Shown here: piece after piece, positions 7,790-12,918 of the stretch
Numbering within the stretch: position 1 is the first letter of the stretch
Layout: every line of letters starts with the position of its first letter
IMG/VR virus record: IMGVR_UViG_3300021963_000661
Location: 1 to 23,440 of that record
Reading direction: 5' to 3' (one strand)
DNA: 23,440 bases
Origin: a virus
The notes under the pieces: model-generated
Seen by the model: the letters and a program-made list of their open reading frames with translations, nothing else
What the model was told of the DNA's origin: nothing
The model's database searches: none
Position numbers and translations under genes: made by a program

Positions 7790-8168
7790 AAATCCTCACT
7801 TTCACCATGCCGGCTATTGTTGATCGGTAAATCCTCAAATCTTCAATCTGACTGTCATCCTCCCAGACCCCTGCATGCGTCAGTGAATCAAGCAGGGATT
7901 TCAGGATGTTGTCCAAGTCTCTTTTCCTTCTGTCTGGCGGGAAAGCCTCAATCACTACTCGGACAGGCCCAACAGCCTTCAGATAGCGCTGCACCATCGC
8001 GGCCTCCATCACCAAGTCGTTCACCGCCTCACGGTAAGCCTTGCCCTCGGCGCTAACGTAAACGGTTGCCAACCTTCCGGTCACCTTATGCCGCCAGTAG
8101 TTATTGACGGACGGTGGCCACGGCAACGTGACCTCAAAAATCGGAATCGAATCTGTAGGGGTTTGCAC
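7773..8168 (-). CDS. rusA: RusA-like Holliday junction resolvase
   Basis: This is an endonuclease that resolves four-way junctions during phage recombination and replication. The core begins FEVTLPWPPSVNNYWRH, which is characteristic of RusA. The catalytic acidic cluster is visible in DRRKRDLDNILKSLLDSL and further on in WEDDSQIEDL. The start is placed at GTG (8166-8168) because GGAG lies 7 bases upstream. The ATG at 8202-8204 lacks a ribosome binding site and would enlarge the overlap with the helicase gene from 35 to 71 bases. Product length is about 131 residues, near the family norm. It is followed by an overlapping helical protein gene. Confidence 0.9.
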   Translation of the reverse strand: MQTPTDSIPIFEVTLPWPPSVNNYWRHKVTGRLATVYVSAEGKAYREAVNDLVMEAAMVQRYLKAVGPVRVVIEAFPPDRRKRDLDNILKSLLDSLTHAGVWEDDSQIEDLRIYRSTIAGMVKVRIYEQAA

Positions 8169-9042
8169 CGGGCTTCTCCGTAAATTGTTGGGACTTGCGG
8201 TCATACCAAAGTCTTAACCGCGGTTCGTTTTCTCCGTTTCTTTGCTTCTCACAAAGCAACATGGCATCAGGTTCATCCGGCTCGACAAGTAAGCCAGCCT
8301 CAATCAACCTTTCTTTTTTCTTGTTGCGCCAGACCATGAACACGTTATCAACCTGGTCAGCAATTGATCCGCTGCCCTTCAAGTCCACTTTTTGCGGCAT
8401 AGCTTCATCGGTTGCCCCTTTTCGGATGTGGTGGACTAGGTGAACGTGCAAGTTGGTATCGCGTGCCAGGTTAGTGCAGTCCGATACGAAATCTTTCTGT
8501 GCGTTGTAGTCATCTTCGCCCTTGACGCATTTCATTAATGAATCAATGAAGAAGTCCTGCATCTTAAGTTCACGCGCAGCATAGTTGCCAACACCGATCA
8601 CCTGCTCCCTGCTAGCTTCACCTTGCCGGTCATAAAACCACAGGTAATTTCCCGCCCAAGCTGCAAACCGCTGGTAATCCTCAATCGTCGGAAACTGCGT
8701 GTTTGCAAACTGCCTGACCATGCGCTGCAGCGTCGTTGTGGGTTTCATCTCAAAGCTTGCAATCAGGACATTGCGCTTTTGAGACATAAGCTGCAGCGCG
8801 ATCATAGTCGTAATCATTGACTTGCCGCTGCCGTTCTGGCCAGCGTAGACCGTGACCTCGCCGGCTCGGAATGAAAACATGTCCTTCAGCTTTTGCCAGG
8901 GCATGACCACAGGCGCCGGCGGATCAGCTTGCAGTAGCGCAATAGCCTCGCGGACAATGTCCCTAGCCGGCCTTATCTTGACCGCCGGCTCCATCAAGTC
9001 GTACCAAGTCTGAAAATCAATGTTGTCAGGTATCGTATTCAT
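8134..9042 (-). CDS. DnaB/RepA-type replicative helicase ATPase domain
   Basis: This is a RecA-fold ATPase of the DnaB/T7-helicase group, 302 residues. Walker A is AGQNGSGKS (67-75). A FEMK segment with the catalytic glutamate is at 97-100, Walker B FFIDS at 164-168, the DnaB motif 3-like VHHIRKG at 203-209, and the GSGSIADQVDNV loop at 223-234, typical of DnaB-like helicases. There is no N-terminal primase or DnaB docking domain, only about 50 residues before the core, so it is a short helicase. It overlaps its upstream neighbour by ATGA and follows a DnaT/O-like protein in the same operon, as in phage replication modules where an initiator loads a helicase at the origin. Confidence 0.88.
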   Translation of the reverse strand: MNTIPDNIDFQTWYDLMEPAVKIRPARDIVREAIALLQADPPAPVVMPWQKLKDMFSFRAGEVTVYAGQNGSGKSMITTMIALQLMSQKRNVLIASFEMKPTTTLQRMVRQFANTQFPTIEDYQRFAAWAGNYLWFYDRQGEASREQVIGVGNYAARELKMQDFFIDSLMKCVKGEDDYNAQKDFVSDCTNLARDTNLHVHLVHHIRKGATDEAMPQKVDLKGSGSIADQVDNVFMVWRNKKKERLIEAGLLVEPDEPDAMLLCEKQRNGENEPRLRLWYDRKSQQFTEKPGANPYRFDSDF

Positions 9043-9335
9043 GCATCCCTCTCAGAGTCCCATACAAGCCCTGGAAGCGTTTCGCGGTAGTGGGCGAATA
9101 TCCTCCTAGCCTTAAACAGTTTTAACGCCTCTACGGCCTCAAAAACGGCCTCAGAATCGATTCCTACAACATGGACAACCAAATCCTTCGCCCAGCGGTA
9201 GTCGCGCTCGAACGGCGCGGCCACAACAACCGGAATCGGCAGGGTCAGATCAGGCTCGCCATCAAACTCCACAAAAACGGCGCGGGGCGTGGAATTATTC
9301 AGCTTGCAAGCGATCACAAACTCATGACCTTTCAT
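9039..9335 (-). CDS. Hypothetical protein in the replication operon (98 residues)
   Basis: This small protein has an N-terminal beta-rich half (EFVIACKLNNSTPRAVFVEFDGEPDLTLPIPVVVAAPFERD) and a C-terminal helix (SEAVFEAVEALKLFKARRIFAHYRETLPG). No known motif is visible. It overlaps the DnaT/O-like gene and the helicase gene by 4 bases on either side (ATGA junctions). Tight coupling to both suggests a helper in replication, but no function can be assigned. Confidence 0.7.
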   Translation of the reverse strand: MKGHEFVIACKLNNSTPRAVFVEFDGEPDLTLPIPVVVAAPFERDYRWAKDLVVHVVGIDSEAVFEAVEALKLFKARRIFAHYRETLPGLVWDSERDA

Positions 9336-9937
9336 AGCGCACCTGCATACGGATTGATTGCAGAAGGCTTGGCTGGACCTTGCTTTTCCTTGAGCACCCA
9401 GTTTTTGAAAGTCTTATCCCAGTCAAGCTTCGTTGCGTCTTGGCCAGCTTTAGCGTGCCAGTAATTCATGAACGACATGATTGTTGTGCGCAAATTGAGG
9501 TCTGGCCTTTCTTTACGAGCAAAAGCGATTAGCTCTTCGCTTGGCTCCCAATCAGAGGGCAAGCGCGTAGCGATTTTTTTAGCGGGGGGCTTCTCTCCCT
9601 CTCCCTCTGTCTCTGTCTCTCCCTCTGTCTCTAGAGGATCATCTTGATATCCACCTGATATCGGCTTGATATCATCTTGCTCCAGCCAGTGATACAGGCG
9701 TGAAATGTCATGTTTCACCTGCTGAACTGACAATCTAAGCCTAAAAGCAATAGTTTCGGGGTCTGGCAGCCTGCCTTCGTCCTCGCTGGCTAAAAGCCAC
9801 AGCATCACGAGCATTTTTGCTGCTTTGGGGTCAAGGTTGTGCCAATCACGATCATCCAACAGATCGCGGTAAAGCTTTACCCAAGGTGGTTTCCGATCAC
9901 GAAAATGCTGGAAACGATTCCAGTTTTTAATGCGCAT
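9332..9937 (-). CDS. Phage replication protein, lambda O / DnaT-like
   Basis: The protein has 201 residues. The N-terminal part (1-95: WNRFQHFRDRKPPWVKLYRDLLDD, then a helical winged-helix-like region ending VKHDISRLYHWLEQ) resembles the DNA-binding half of phage replication initiators. A low-complexity linker of Glu, Gly and Thr (about 103-114) follows. The C-terminal part (126-186: LPSDWEPSEELIAFARKERP, FMNYWHAKAG, LDWDKTFKNWVLKE) matches the DnaT-like domain that contacts helicase or single-stranded DNA. GAGGG lies 8 bases before the ATG. It precedes the helicase in the operon. Three 11-bp iterons lie inside this gene (9646-9673), as the lambda origin lies inside gene O. Confidence 0.8.
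   Translation of the reverse strand: MRIKNWNRFQHFRDRKPPWVKLYRDLLDDRDWHNLDPKAAKMLVMLWLLASEDEGRLPDPETIAFRLRLSVQQVKHDISRLYHWLEQDDIKPISGGYQDDPLETEGETETEGEGEKPPAKKIATRLPSDWEPSEELIAFARKERPDLNLRTTIMSFMNYWHAKAGQDATKLDWDKTFKNWVLKEKQGPAKPSAINPYAGAL
9591..9632 (-). repeat. Purine/pyrimidine-asymmetric CT-rich tract
   Basis: The plus strand is built of CTCTCC and CTCTGT hexamers, so the minus (coding) strand is almost purely G and A. It encodes the acidic Glu/Gly/Thr linker of the replication protein. It lies only 14 bases from the GATATC iterons. Such a tract could bend, melt or form triplex DNA next to an origin; a simple slippage-prone linker is the alternative. Confidence 0.6.
9646..9673 (-). repeat. 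Three 11-bp iterons (GATATCARGNN), candidate replication origin
   Basis: GATATC occurs at 9646, 9657 and 9668, spaced exactly 11 bp, one helical turn. On the minus strand each unit reads GATATCA, A or G, G, then two free bases. Because 11 is not a multiple of 3 the encoded peptide is not repeated, so the repeat is kept at the DNA level. It lies in the middle of the O/DnaT-like gene, the location of oriLambda in lambda. Confidence 0.6.
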
Positions 9938-10039
9938 AATCTACCCTCGTCAAAGGTTCGTCGTCACTGAAGTTGGGCGTAGGCAGGCGGGTGACGAGTC
10001 CGCTTTTCCCTCCGTCGAGGTAGCCATGCCCGTTGGAGG

Positions 10040-10267
10040 TTACACGCTTATCGGCTGCTTTTCAACCCGCTCCCACAAGCGCTCAATCTGCTGTTCTTGG
10101 ATGTAAGTCTTGAAATCCAGTGCGGTATTGCTGACTGTTGCAAATGCCAACATGTGCGCCAGGCATGCAGCTTCATAACCGCTGCAGTTTTCTGGAATGG
10201 TCAGACGGTAACGCTCGTCACCCATCTCAATTTCGAGTGGGCCTATGGGTGAAAATTGCTGCGTCAT
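10040..10267 (-). CDS. Hypothetical protein (75 residues)
   Basis: AAGGAG lies 6 bases before the ATG, and the start overlaps the upstream HTH gene by ATGA. The sequence has a beta-like N-terminus (GPLEIEMGDERYRLTIPENCSGYE) and a helical remainder ending QEQQIERLWERVEKQ. No family is recognised. It is the second gene of the leftward early operon. The 102 bases between it and the O/DnaT-like gene contain a 7-base inverted repeat (TCGTCAC at 9961-9967, GTGACGA at 9991-9997) but no convincing terminator. Confidence 0.65.
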   Translation of the reverse strand: MTQQFSPIGPLEIEMGDERYRLTIPENCSGYEAACLAHMLAFATVSNTALDFKTYIQEQQIERLWERVEKQPISV

Positions 10268-10494
10268 GCGAACTCCTTAATGATTTGGTTGTAGCTGTAT
10301 TTCCGACTGGATAGCTGCTCTGCTACTGATGCCAGCAACAAAAGCCGCTTTAGCGGTACCCGGTTGTGCTTGCAGTAGTAATGCGCGGTAGATGGTGCAA
10401 CGCCCATTAGCCTAGCTGCAGCCCTGATCCCGCCCACGCTTTCCATCAGTTCTCGTATCGTCATAGCGTTAGAATAATCGAACGAGTCTAGCAT
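10264..10494 (-). CDS. Cro-like helix-turn-helix regulator
   Basis: This is a 76-residue DNA-binding protein. Residues about 11-48 (MTIRELMESVGGIRAAARLMGVAPSTAHYYCKHNRVP) form a helix-turn-helix of the Cro/C1 type. The start at 10494 is chosen because GAGGGG stands about 5-6 bases upstream. The longer in-frame extension to 10587 would translate the promoter and operator region. As the first gene of the leftward early operon, opposite the rightward early operon, it occupies the classic place of a lytic or lysogenic switch regulator. No second repressor gene is visible in the window, so it may simply autoregulate. Confidence 0.75.
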   Translation of the reverse strand: MLDSFDYSNAMTIRELMESVGGIRAAARLMGVAPSTAHYYCKHNRVPLKRLLLLASVAEQLSSRKYSYNQIIKEFA

Positions 10495-10514
10495 TGCAAC
10501 CCCTCGGAAAACAG

Positions 10515-10557
10515 TTGACAAGGTGTTCGAGATATGAAACACTTGCCTCGGAATCAA
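10515..10557. promoter_or_regulatory. Divergent early promoters with a palindromic operator
   Basis: Rightward: TTGACA (10515-10520), 17 bases, then a poor -10 AACACT (10538-10543). Leftward: TTGATT (complement of 10552-10557), 17 bases, then TATCTC (complement of 10529-10534). Between them is an imperfect 20-bp palindrome, GTGTTCGAGATATGAAACAC (10523-10542), covering both -10 sides. The direct repeat CCTCGGAA occurs at 10502-10509 and 10546-10553. The palindrome is a likely operator for the adjacent HTH protein, which would shut both promoters. Confidence 0.55.
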
Positions 10558-10573
10558 CCAACGGAGTACTGAC

Positions 10574-10744
10574 ATGAGAGATGACAACAGTGAATGGCAG
10601 CAGGTGATGGAAGAGCGCGAGAGGATGACTGAAGAGGCGTATCTCAGAGCGCGTAACGGGGTAGCAAGCCAGGAAGATTGGAGTTGGCTTGCAAGCGAAT
10701 TAGGGCTTACTTTTTACAAAAGGAATGACAATGTTTATATCTGA
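10574..10744 (+). CDS. Small hypothetical protein (56 residues), first gene of the rightward operon
   Basis: GGAG (10563-10566) lies 7 bases before the ATG, and the promoter at 10515-10543 lies directly upstream. The protein (MRDDNSEWQQVMEERERMTEEAYLRARNGVASQEDWSWLASELG) is acidic and helical. Its end overlaps the start of the SSB-like gene. No family is recognised. The position at the head of the early rightward transcript suggests an early takeover or regulatory protein. Confidence 0.65.
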   Translation: MRDDNSEWQQVMEERERMTEEAYLRARNGVASQEDWSWLASELGLTFYKRNDNVYI

Positions 10745-11447
10745 AGGCGGTACAACGGAGCGAGAGTTTAAGCTTGTTCCATCGGGAAGTCACCTAGCAA
10801 TTTGCTATGGGATCGTAGAGCTTGGAACCCAAAAGTATGTCTATATGGGCGAGGAAAAGGCCGGCAAACAGTTGCGGTTGATGTGGGAACTGCACGGCGA
10901 TGACGGCGATGGCGAGCCTCTTGCCTTGTCAGATGGCAGGCCGCTGTCGATCAGCCAGCGCTATACCAAAAGCCTGCACGAGAAGTCAAAGCTGCGGCAG
11001 CACATTGTTTCCTGGAGGGGCGGCAAGGACTTTACGCCTGAGGAGCTAGGTCAAGTCCGCGGCCAGAAGGGTTGGGATATCAGAAGCCTGCTTGGCAAGC
11101 ATTGCATGCTGATGATCAAACACTCGATCAAGGGTGATCGTACCTTTGCAAACGTAGACAACGTCACAACTGTTCCTGCAGTCATCAAAAAGCTCGGTCT
11201 ACCTACCCAACAGAATGAGTCAATCTATTTTAGTTTTGATCATTTCTCTGCTGAAGCGCTAAGTCAAGTCAGTCAAAACCTGCAGAAAACGATCATGCAA
11301 TCGCCAGAATATGAGCGTGCGTGTTCACCAAAACCTGCAGCAATAATTGGAAAGCCGTCAAAACATGCCGAGGCAGAGGATTGGTTTGACAAACACGATC
11401 AGCTTAACGGAATGAAAGGAATCGACGATGAAGATATCCCTTTCTAA
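10731..11447 (+). CDS. SSB-like phage protein with an acidic DEDIPF tip
   Basis: This 238-residue protein begins MFISEGGTTEREFKLVPSGSHLAICYGIVELGTQKYVY, an N-terminal beta-rich (OB-like) block I associate with phage single-stranded-DNA-binding proteins. A helical region follows, and the C-terminus ends EDIPF. E. coli SSB ends DFDDDIPF, the tip that recruits exonucleases, RecO, PriA and others, so the match is functionally suggestive. The ATG at 10731 is preferred because AGGA lies 6 bases upstream; the ATG at 10725 is too close to it. The last 20 bases overlap the next gene. A RecB-type exonuclease further along the same operon is a likely partner. Confidence 0.75.
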   Translation: MFISEGGTTEREFKLVPSGSHLAICYGIVELGTQKYVYMGEEKAGKQLRLMWELHGDDGDGEPLALSDGRPLSISQRYTKSLHEKSKLRQHIVSWRGGKDFTPEELGQVRGQKGWDIRSLLGKHCMLMIKHSIKGDRTFANVDNVTTVPAVIKKLGLPTQQNESIYFSFDHFSAEALSQVSQNLQKTIMQSPEYERACSPKPAAIIGKPSKHAEAEDWFDKHDQLNGMKGIDDEDIPF

Positions 11448-11697
11448 GCCGCGTAAAACGCCCAAGGCTCCCAAAACTTTTTTGGACCCGAGCGTTGTAG
11501 TACCCAAGATTGAAGATCGCATGGCCGAGCGGGTGTGGACCAAGGTCTTTATTTTATTTCAAGTTATTGCAGTCCCGCACTGGACTAAAAGAGGGATTTG
11601 GGTCTTGCCAACTCGGGAGGAGCTGACTGAGCCAGAGTTAATCAACAGGGGCGCTCACGAAACCACCACACTTCTTTGGCCTAGGTATTGGATGTAA
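11428..11697 (+). CDS. Hypothetical basic protein (89 residues)
   Basis: AAAGGA lies 7 bases before the ATG, and the gene overlaps the SSB-like gene by 20 bases. The first 15 residues are basic and Pro-rich (MKISLSKPRKTPKAPK). The middle has a short hydrophobic segment (VFILFQVIAV), and the end is rich in Trp (GIWVLPTREELTEPE, LLWPRYWM). It is too short for a confident membrane call. No family is recognised. It sits between the SSB-like and the RAMP-like genes. Confidence 0.65.
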   Translation: MKISLSKPRKTPKAPKTFLDPSVVVPKIEDRMAERVWTKVFILFQVIAVPHWTKRGIWVLPTREELTEPELINRGAHETTTLLWPRYWM

Positions 11698-11723
11698 TTT
11701 AACTTTTTTATTTGGAGCTATAC

Positions 11724-12293
11724 ATGAAAACAGTATCAGTTGAAATCCGCGGCACATCACCTCTTTTAATCCACCGCTTCGGCGAAGAGGCCGAGCAAGG
11801 CAAAGCAACCCGTCGGGTGAAGGTTGACAACTCAAACCCACGCGATGAGGCCACCAAGGTAGCTTATATCGCCTCTGATGGCACGTTTTACTTCAACGCT
11901 TTTAGTATTCCTGCTTGCATGGCTAATGCCGGTGCTAACCACAAAATGCGCGGCAGCAGGAAGACGCTGAAATTTATTGTCCCCTCTGCGGTTCGCATGA
12001 ACAGCGACTCGGTAACGATCCTAAACGGCGCCGGTCCCGCAAAGGATTTCGAGGTTGATAGCCGGCCTGTGACTATTCCAGCAACCAAAGGTCGGATCAT
12101 GCGCCACCGCCCGCGGTTTGACTGCTGGGGAGCCAAGTTTGATTTGGTCGTTAATGACAACCTGCTCGGCATTGATGATGCACATCGCTTGTTGACCGAG
12201 GCCGGCGAGTACATTGGTATCGGCGATTTTCGACCCGAGAAGCGCGGGCCATTTGGCTGCTTCAGGGTTACAGCGTTTGAAGAGCAGTCGTAA
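11724..12293 (+). CDS. RAMP/Cas7-like phage protein (189 residues)
   Basis: The start at ATG 11724 has GGAG 6 bases upstream; a TTG at 11712 would read through that site. The order of motifs resembles RAMP-fold (ferredoxin-like) RNA-binding proteins such as Cas7: an opening strand VSVEIRGTSPLLIHRF (residues 4-19), a strand-turn-helix YFNAFSIPACMANAG (56-70) in the place of the RAMP IPGSslkG motif, then a basic KGRIMRHRPRFD, and a glycine-rich end YIGIGDFRPEKRGPFGCFRV (163-182). Proteins of this type occur in many phages without known function. No histidine or aspartate arrangement proves nuclease activity. The 610-bp GGYNN repeat array with structured hairpins begins at the base after its stop codon. 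That adjacency is direct observation; RNA binding and a link to the array are inference. Confidence applies to the gene being real; the RAMP assignment is nearer 0.45. Confidence 0.8.
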   Translation: MKTVSVEIRGTSPLLIHRFGEEAEQGKATRRVKVDNSNPRDEATKVAYIASDGTFYFNAFSIPACMANAGANHKMRGSRKTLKFIVPSAVRMNSDSVTILNGAGPAKDFEVDSRPVTIPATKGRIMRHRPRFDCWGAKFDLVVNDNLLGIDDAHRLLTEAGEYIGIGDFRPEKRGPFGCFRVTAFEEQS

Positions 12294-12361
12294 GGTCTGG
12301 TCAGGCCTGGTCTGGCAGGGTTAGGTGCGGCCTGGTGGGGCGCGGTTTGGTGAGGTTTGGA

Positions 12362-12402
12362 ACTGAGAAATCAGTGGGTCGGGTGGTATTCCATCCTTCC
12401 CA
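12362..12402 (+). ncRNA. Array hairpin, copy 1 (GNRA stem plus 28-nt stem-loop)
   Basis: ACTGA-GAAA-TCAGT (12362-12375) forms a 5-bp stem with a GNRA tetraloop. The 28-nt element 12375-12402 then folds on itself: pairs G-C at 2-27, 3-26 and 4-25, a T-T mismatch at 5-24, and G-C, G-C, G-T, T-A, G-C, G-C for 7-22 to 12-17. GTGCTTTTTCA follows. The wobble pair and the GNRA loop exist only on the plus strand. Confidence 0.75.
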
Positions 12403-12470
12403 GTGCTTTTTCAGGCACGGTCTGGCCGGGCGTGGTTGGGTGCCGTTGGGTAGGGTCAGGTAAGGCATGG

Positions 12471-12511
12471 GCTGAGAGATCAGCGGATTGGGCAGCGTGC
12501 TGCTCCTTCCA
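12471..12511 (+). ncRNA. Array hairpin, copy 2 (GNRA stem plus 28-nt stem-loop)
   Basis: GCTGA-GAGA-TCAGC (12471-12484) has the same 5-bp stem length as copy 1, with its outer pair changed from A-T to G-C and a GNRA loop kept. The 28-nt element 12484-12511 differs from copy 1 by paired changes: 4-25 G-C to A-T, 10-19 T-A to C-G and 11-18 G-C to A-T. The T-T mismatch at 5-24 is kept. GTGCTTTTTCA follows, as in copy 1. Confidence 0.75.
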
Positions 12512-12668
12512 GTGCTTTTTCAGGCGTGGCAAGGCACGGCACGGTCAGGCCGGGTTAGGTGCGGTCAGGTTTGGCTCGGTGTGGTGTTGCGCGGCGAGGT
12601 TTGGTCCGGCAAGGCAAGGTGTCGTGAGGTTAGGCGATGCACGGTTAGGTTTGGTGTGGCGAGGGTAG

Positions 12669-12696
12669 TGGGTTGGGCGGCTTGCTGCCTATCCCA
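12669..12696 (+). ncRNA. Array hairpin, copy 3 (28-nt stem-loop)
   Basis: It has the same 28-nt length and T-T mismatch at 5-24 as the other copies. Pairs 4-25 (G-C), 10-19 (C-G), 12-17 (G-C) and 13-16 (C-G) hold, and 7-22 and 11-18 are G-T wobbles. It is preceded by GGGTAG instead of a GNRA stem and followed by GTGCCTTTGACTTT. It is most like copy 4 in its flanks. Confidence 0.7.
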
Positions 12697-12796
12697 GTGC
12701 CTTTGACTTTGGTCGGGTATGGCAGTGTTCGGCTCTGCAAGGCAAGGTTGGGTATGGCGCGTCCGGGCTGGGTCCGGCAGGGTATGGTAAGGGTAG

Positions 12797-12824
12797 TGGA
12801 TAGGGTAGCGTGCTACCCCTTCCA
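12797..12824 (+). ncRNA. Array hairpin, copy 4 (28-nt stem-loop)
   Basis: This is the most regular copy: GGGTAGC and GCTACCC (positions 7-13 and 16-22) pair perfectly, and TGGA pairs with TCCA outside the two-base internal loop. Relative to copy 3, 4-25 is A-T for G-C, 10-19 is T-A for C-G and 11-18 is A-T for G-T. It is preceded by GGGTAG and followed by GTGCCTTTGAATCCA. Confidence 0.75.
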
Positions 12825-12918
12825 GTGCCTTTGAATCCAGCGGGGTAAGGCGGGGCACGGCGGTGCATGGCAACGCAAGGTACGGTATGGTGAGGCACGG
12901 TGAAGATAGAAGGTTAAA

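Larger units (their letters stand above)
12294..12903 (+). repeat. Array of 80 GGYNN pentanucleotides in five blocks, split by four hairpins
   Basis: The blocks are 12294-12358 (13 units), 12414-12468 (11), 12523-12662 (28), 12711-12790 (16) and 12844-12903 (12). By hand count the first base is G in 72 of 80 units, the second G in 79 of 80 and the third a pyrimidine in 80 of 80. Bases four and five are free. Within a block there is not a single insertion or deletion, even across 28 units. Unit identity is too low for recent slippage, and the 5-base period cannot conserve a peptide. Between blocks are 48-55 base segments, each with a conserved hairpin followed by GTGC and a short T run. The array begins after the RAMP-like gene's stop and ends a few bases before the ribosome binding site of the next gene. 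The runs also satisfy GGN3GGN3GGN3GG, so two-layer G-quadruplexes are possible. Confidence 0.93.

Noticed and set aside
10495-10587. N-terminal extension of the HTH regulator
   Set aside because: It would translate the operator and promoter region. A good ribosome binding site precedes the internal ATG at 10494.
11579-11588. Third copy of TGGACTAAA
   Set aside because: It lies inside the 89-residue coding sequence (HWTK) without matching promoter hexamers at the right distances, so it is probably chance.
12703-12735. Promoter starting at TTGACT inside the array
   Set aside because: There is no acceptable -10 at 16-18 bases.
12375-12824. Four tandem intrinsic terminators
   Set aside because: Only copies 1 and 2 have five T residues, and these are separated from the stem by GTGC; copies 3 and 4 have three. 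Conserved internal mismatches and covariation fit a functional fold better. Partial termination is kept only as a hypothesis.
12357-12873. Open frames through the pentanucleotide array on both strands (about 100 residues each)
   Set aside because: They arise because G-rich 5-base repeats rarely make stops. They lack ribosome binding sites, have odd repetitive composition (Gly, Ala, Arg, Trp / Pro, Thr, His), and a 5-base period cannot preserve a peptide.
12294-12903. CRISPR array
   Set aside because: Hairpins recur at irregular distances (109, 185 and 128 bases), and the intervening segments are themselves pentamer repeats rather than unique spacers. No cas1/cas2 is present. The RAMP-like gene alone does not make it CRISPR.
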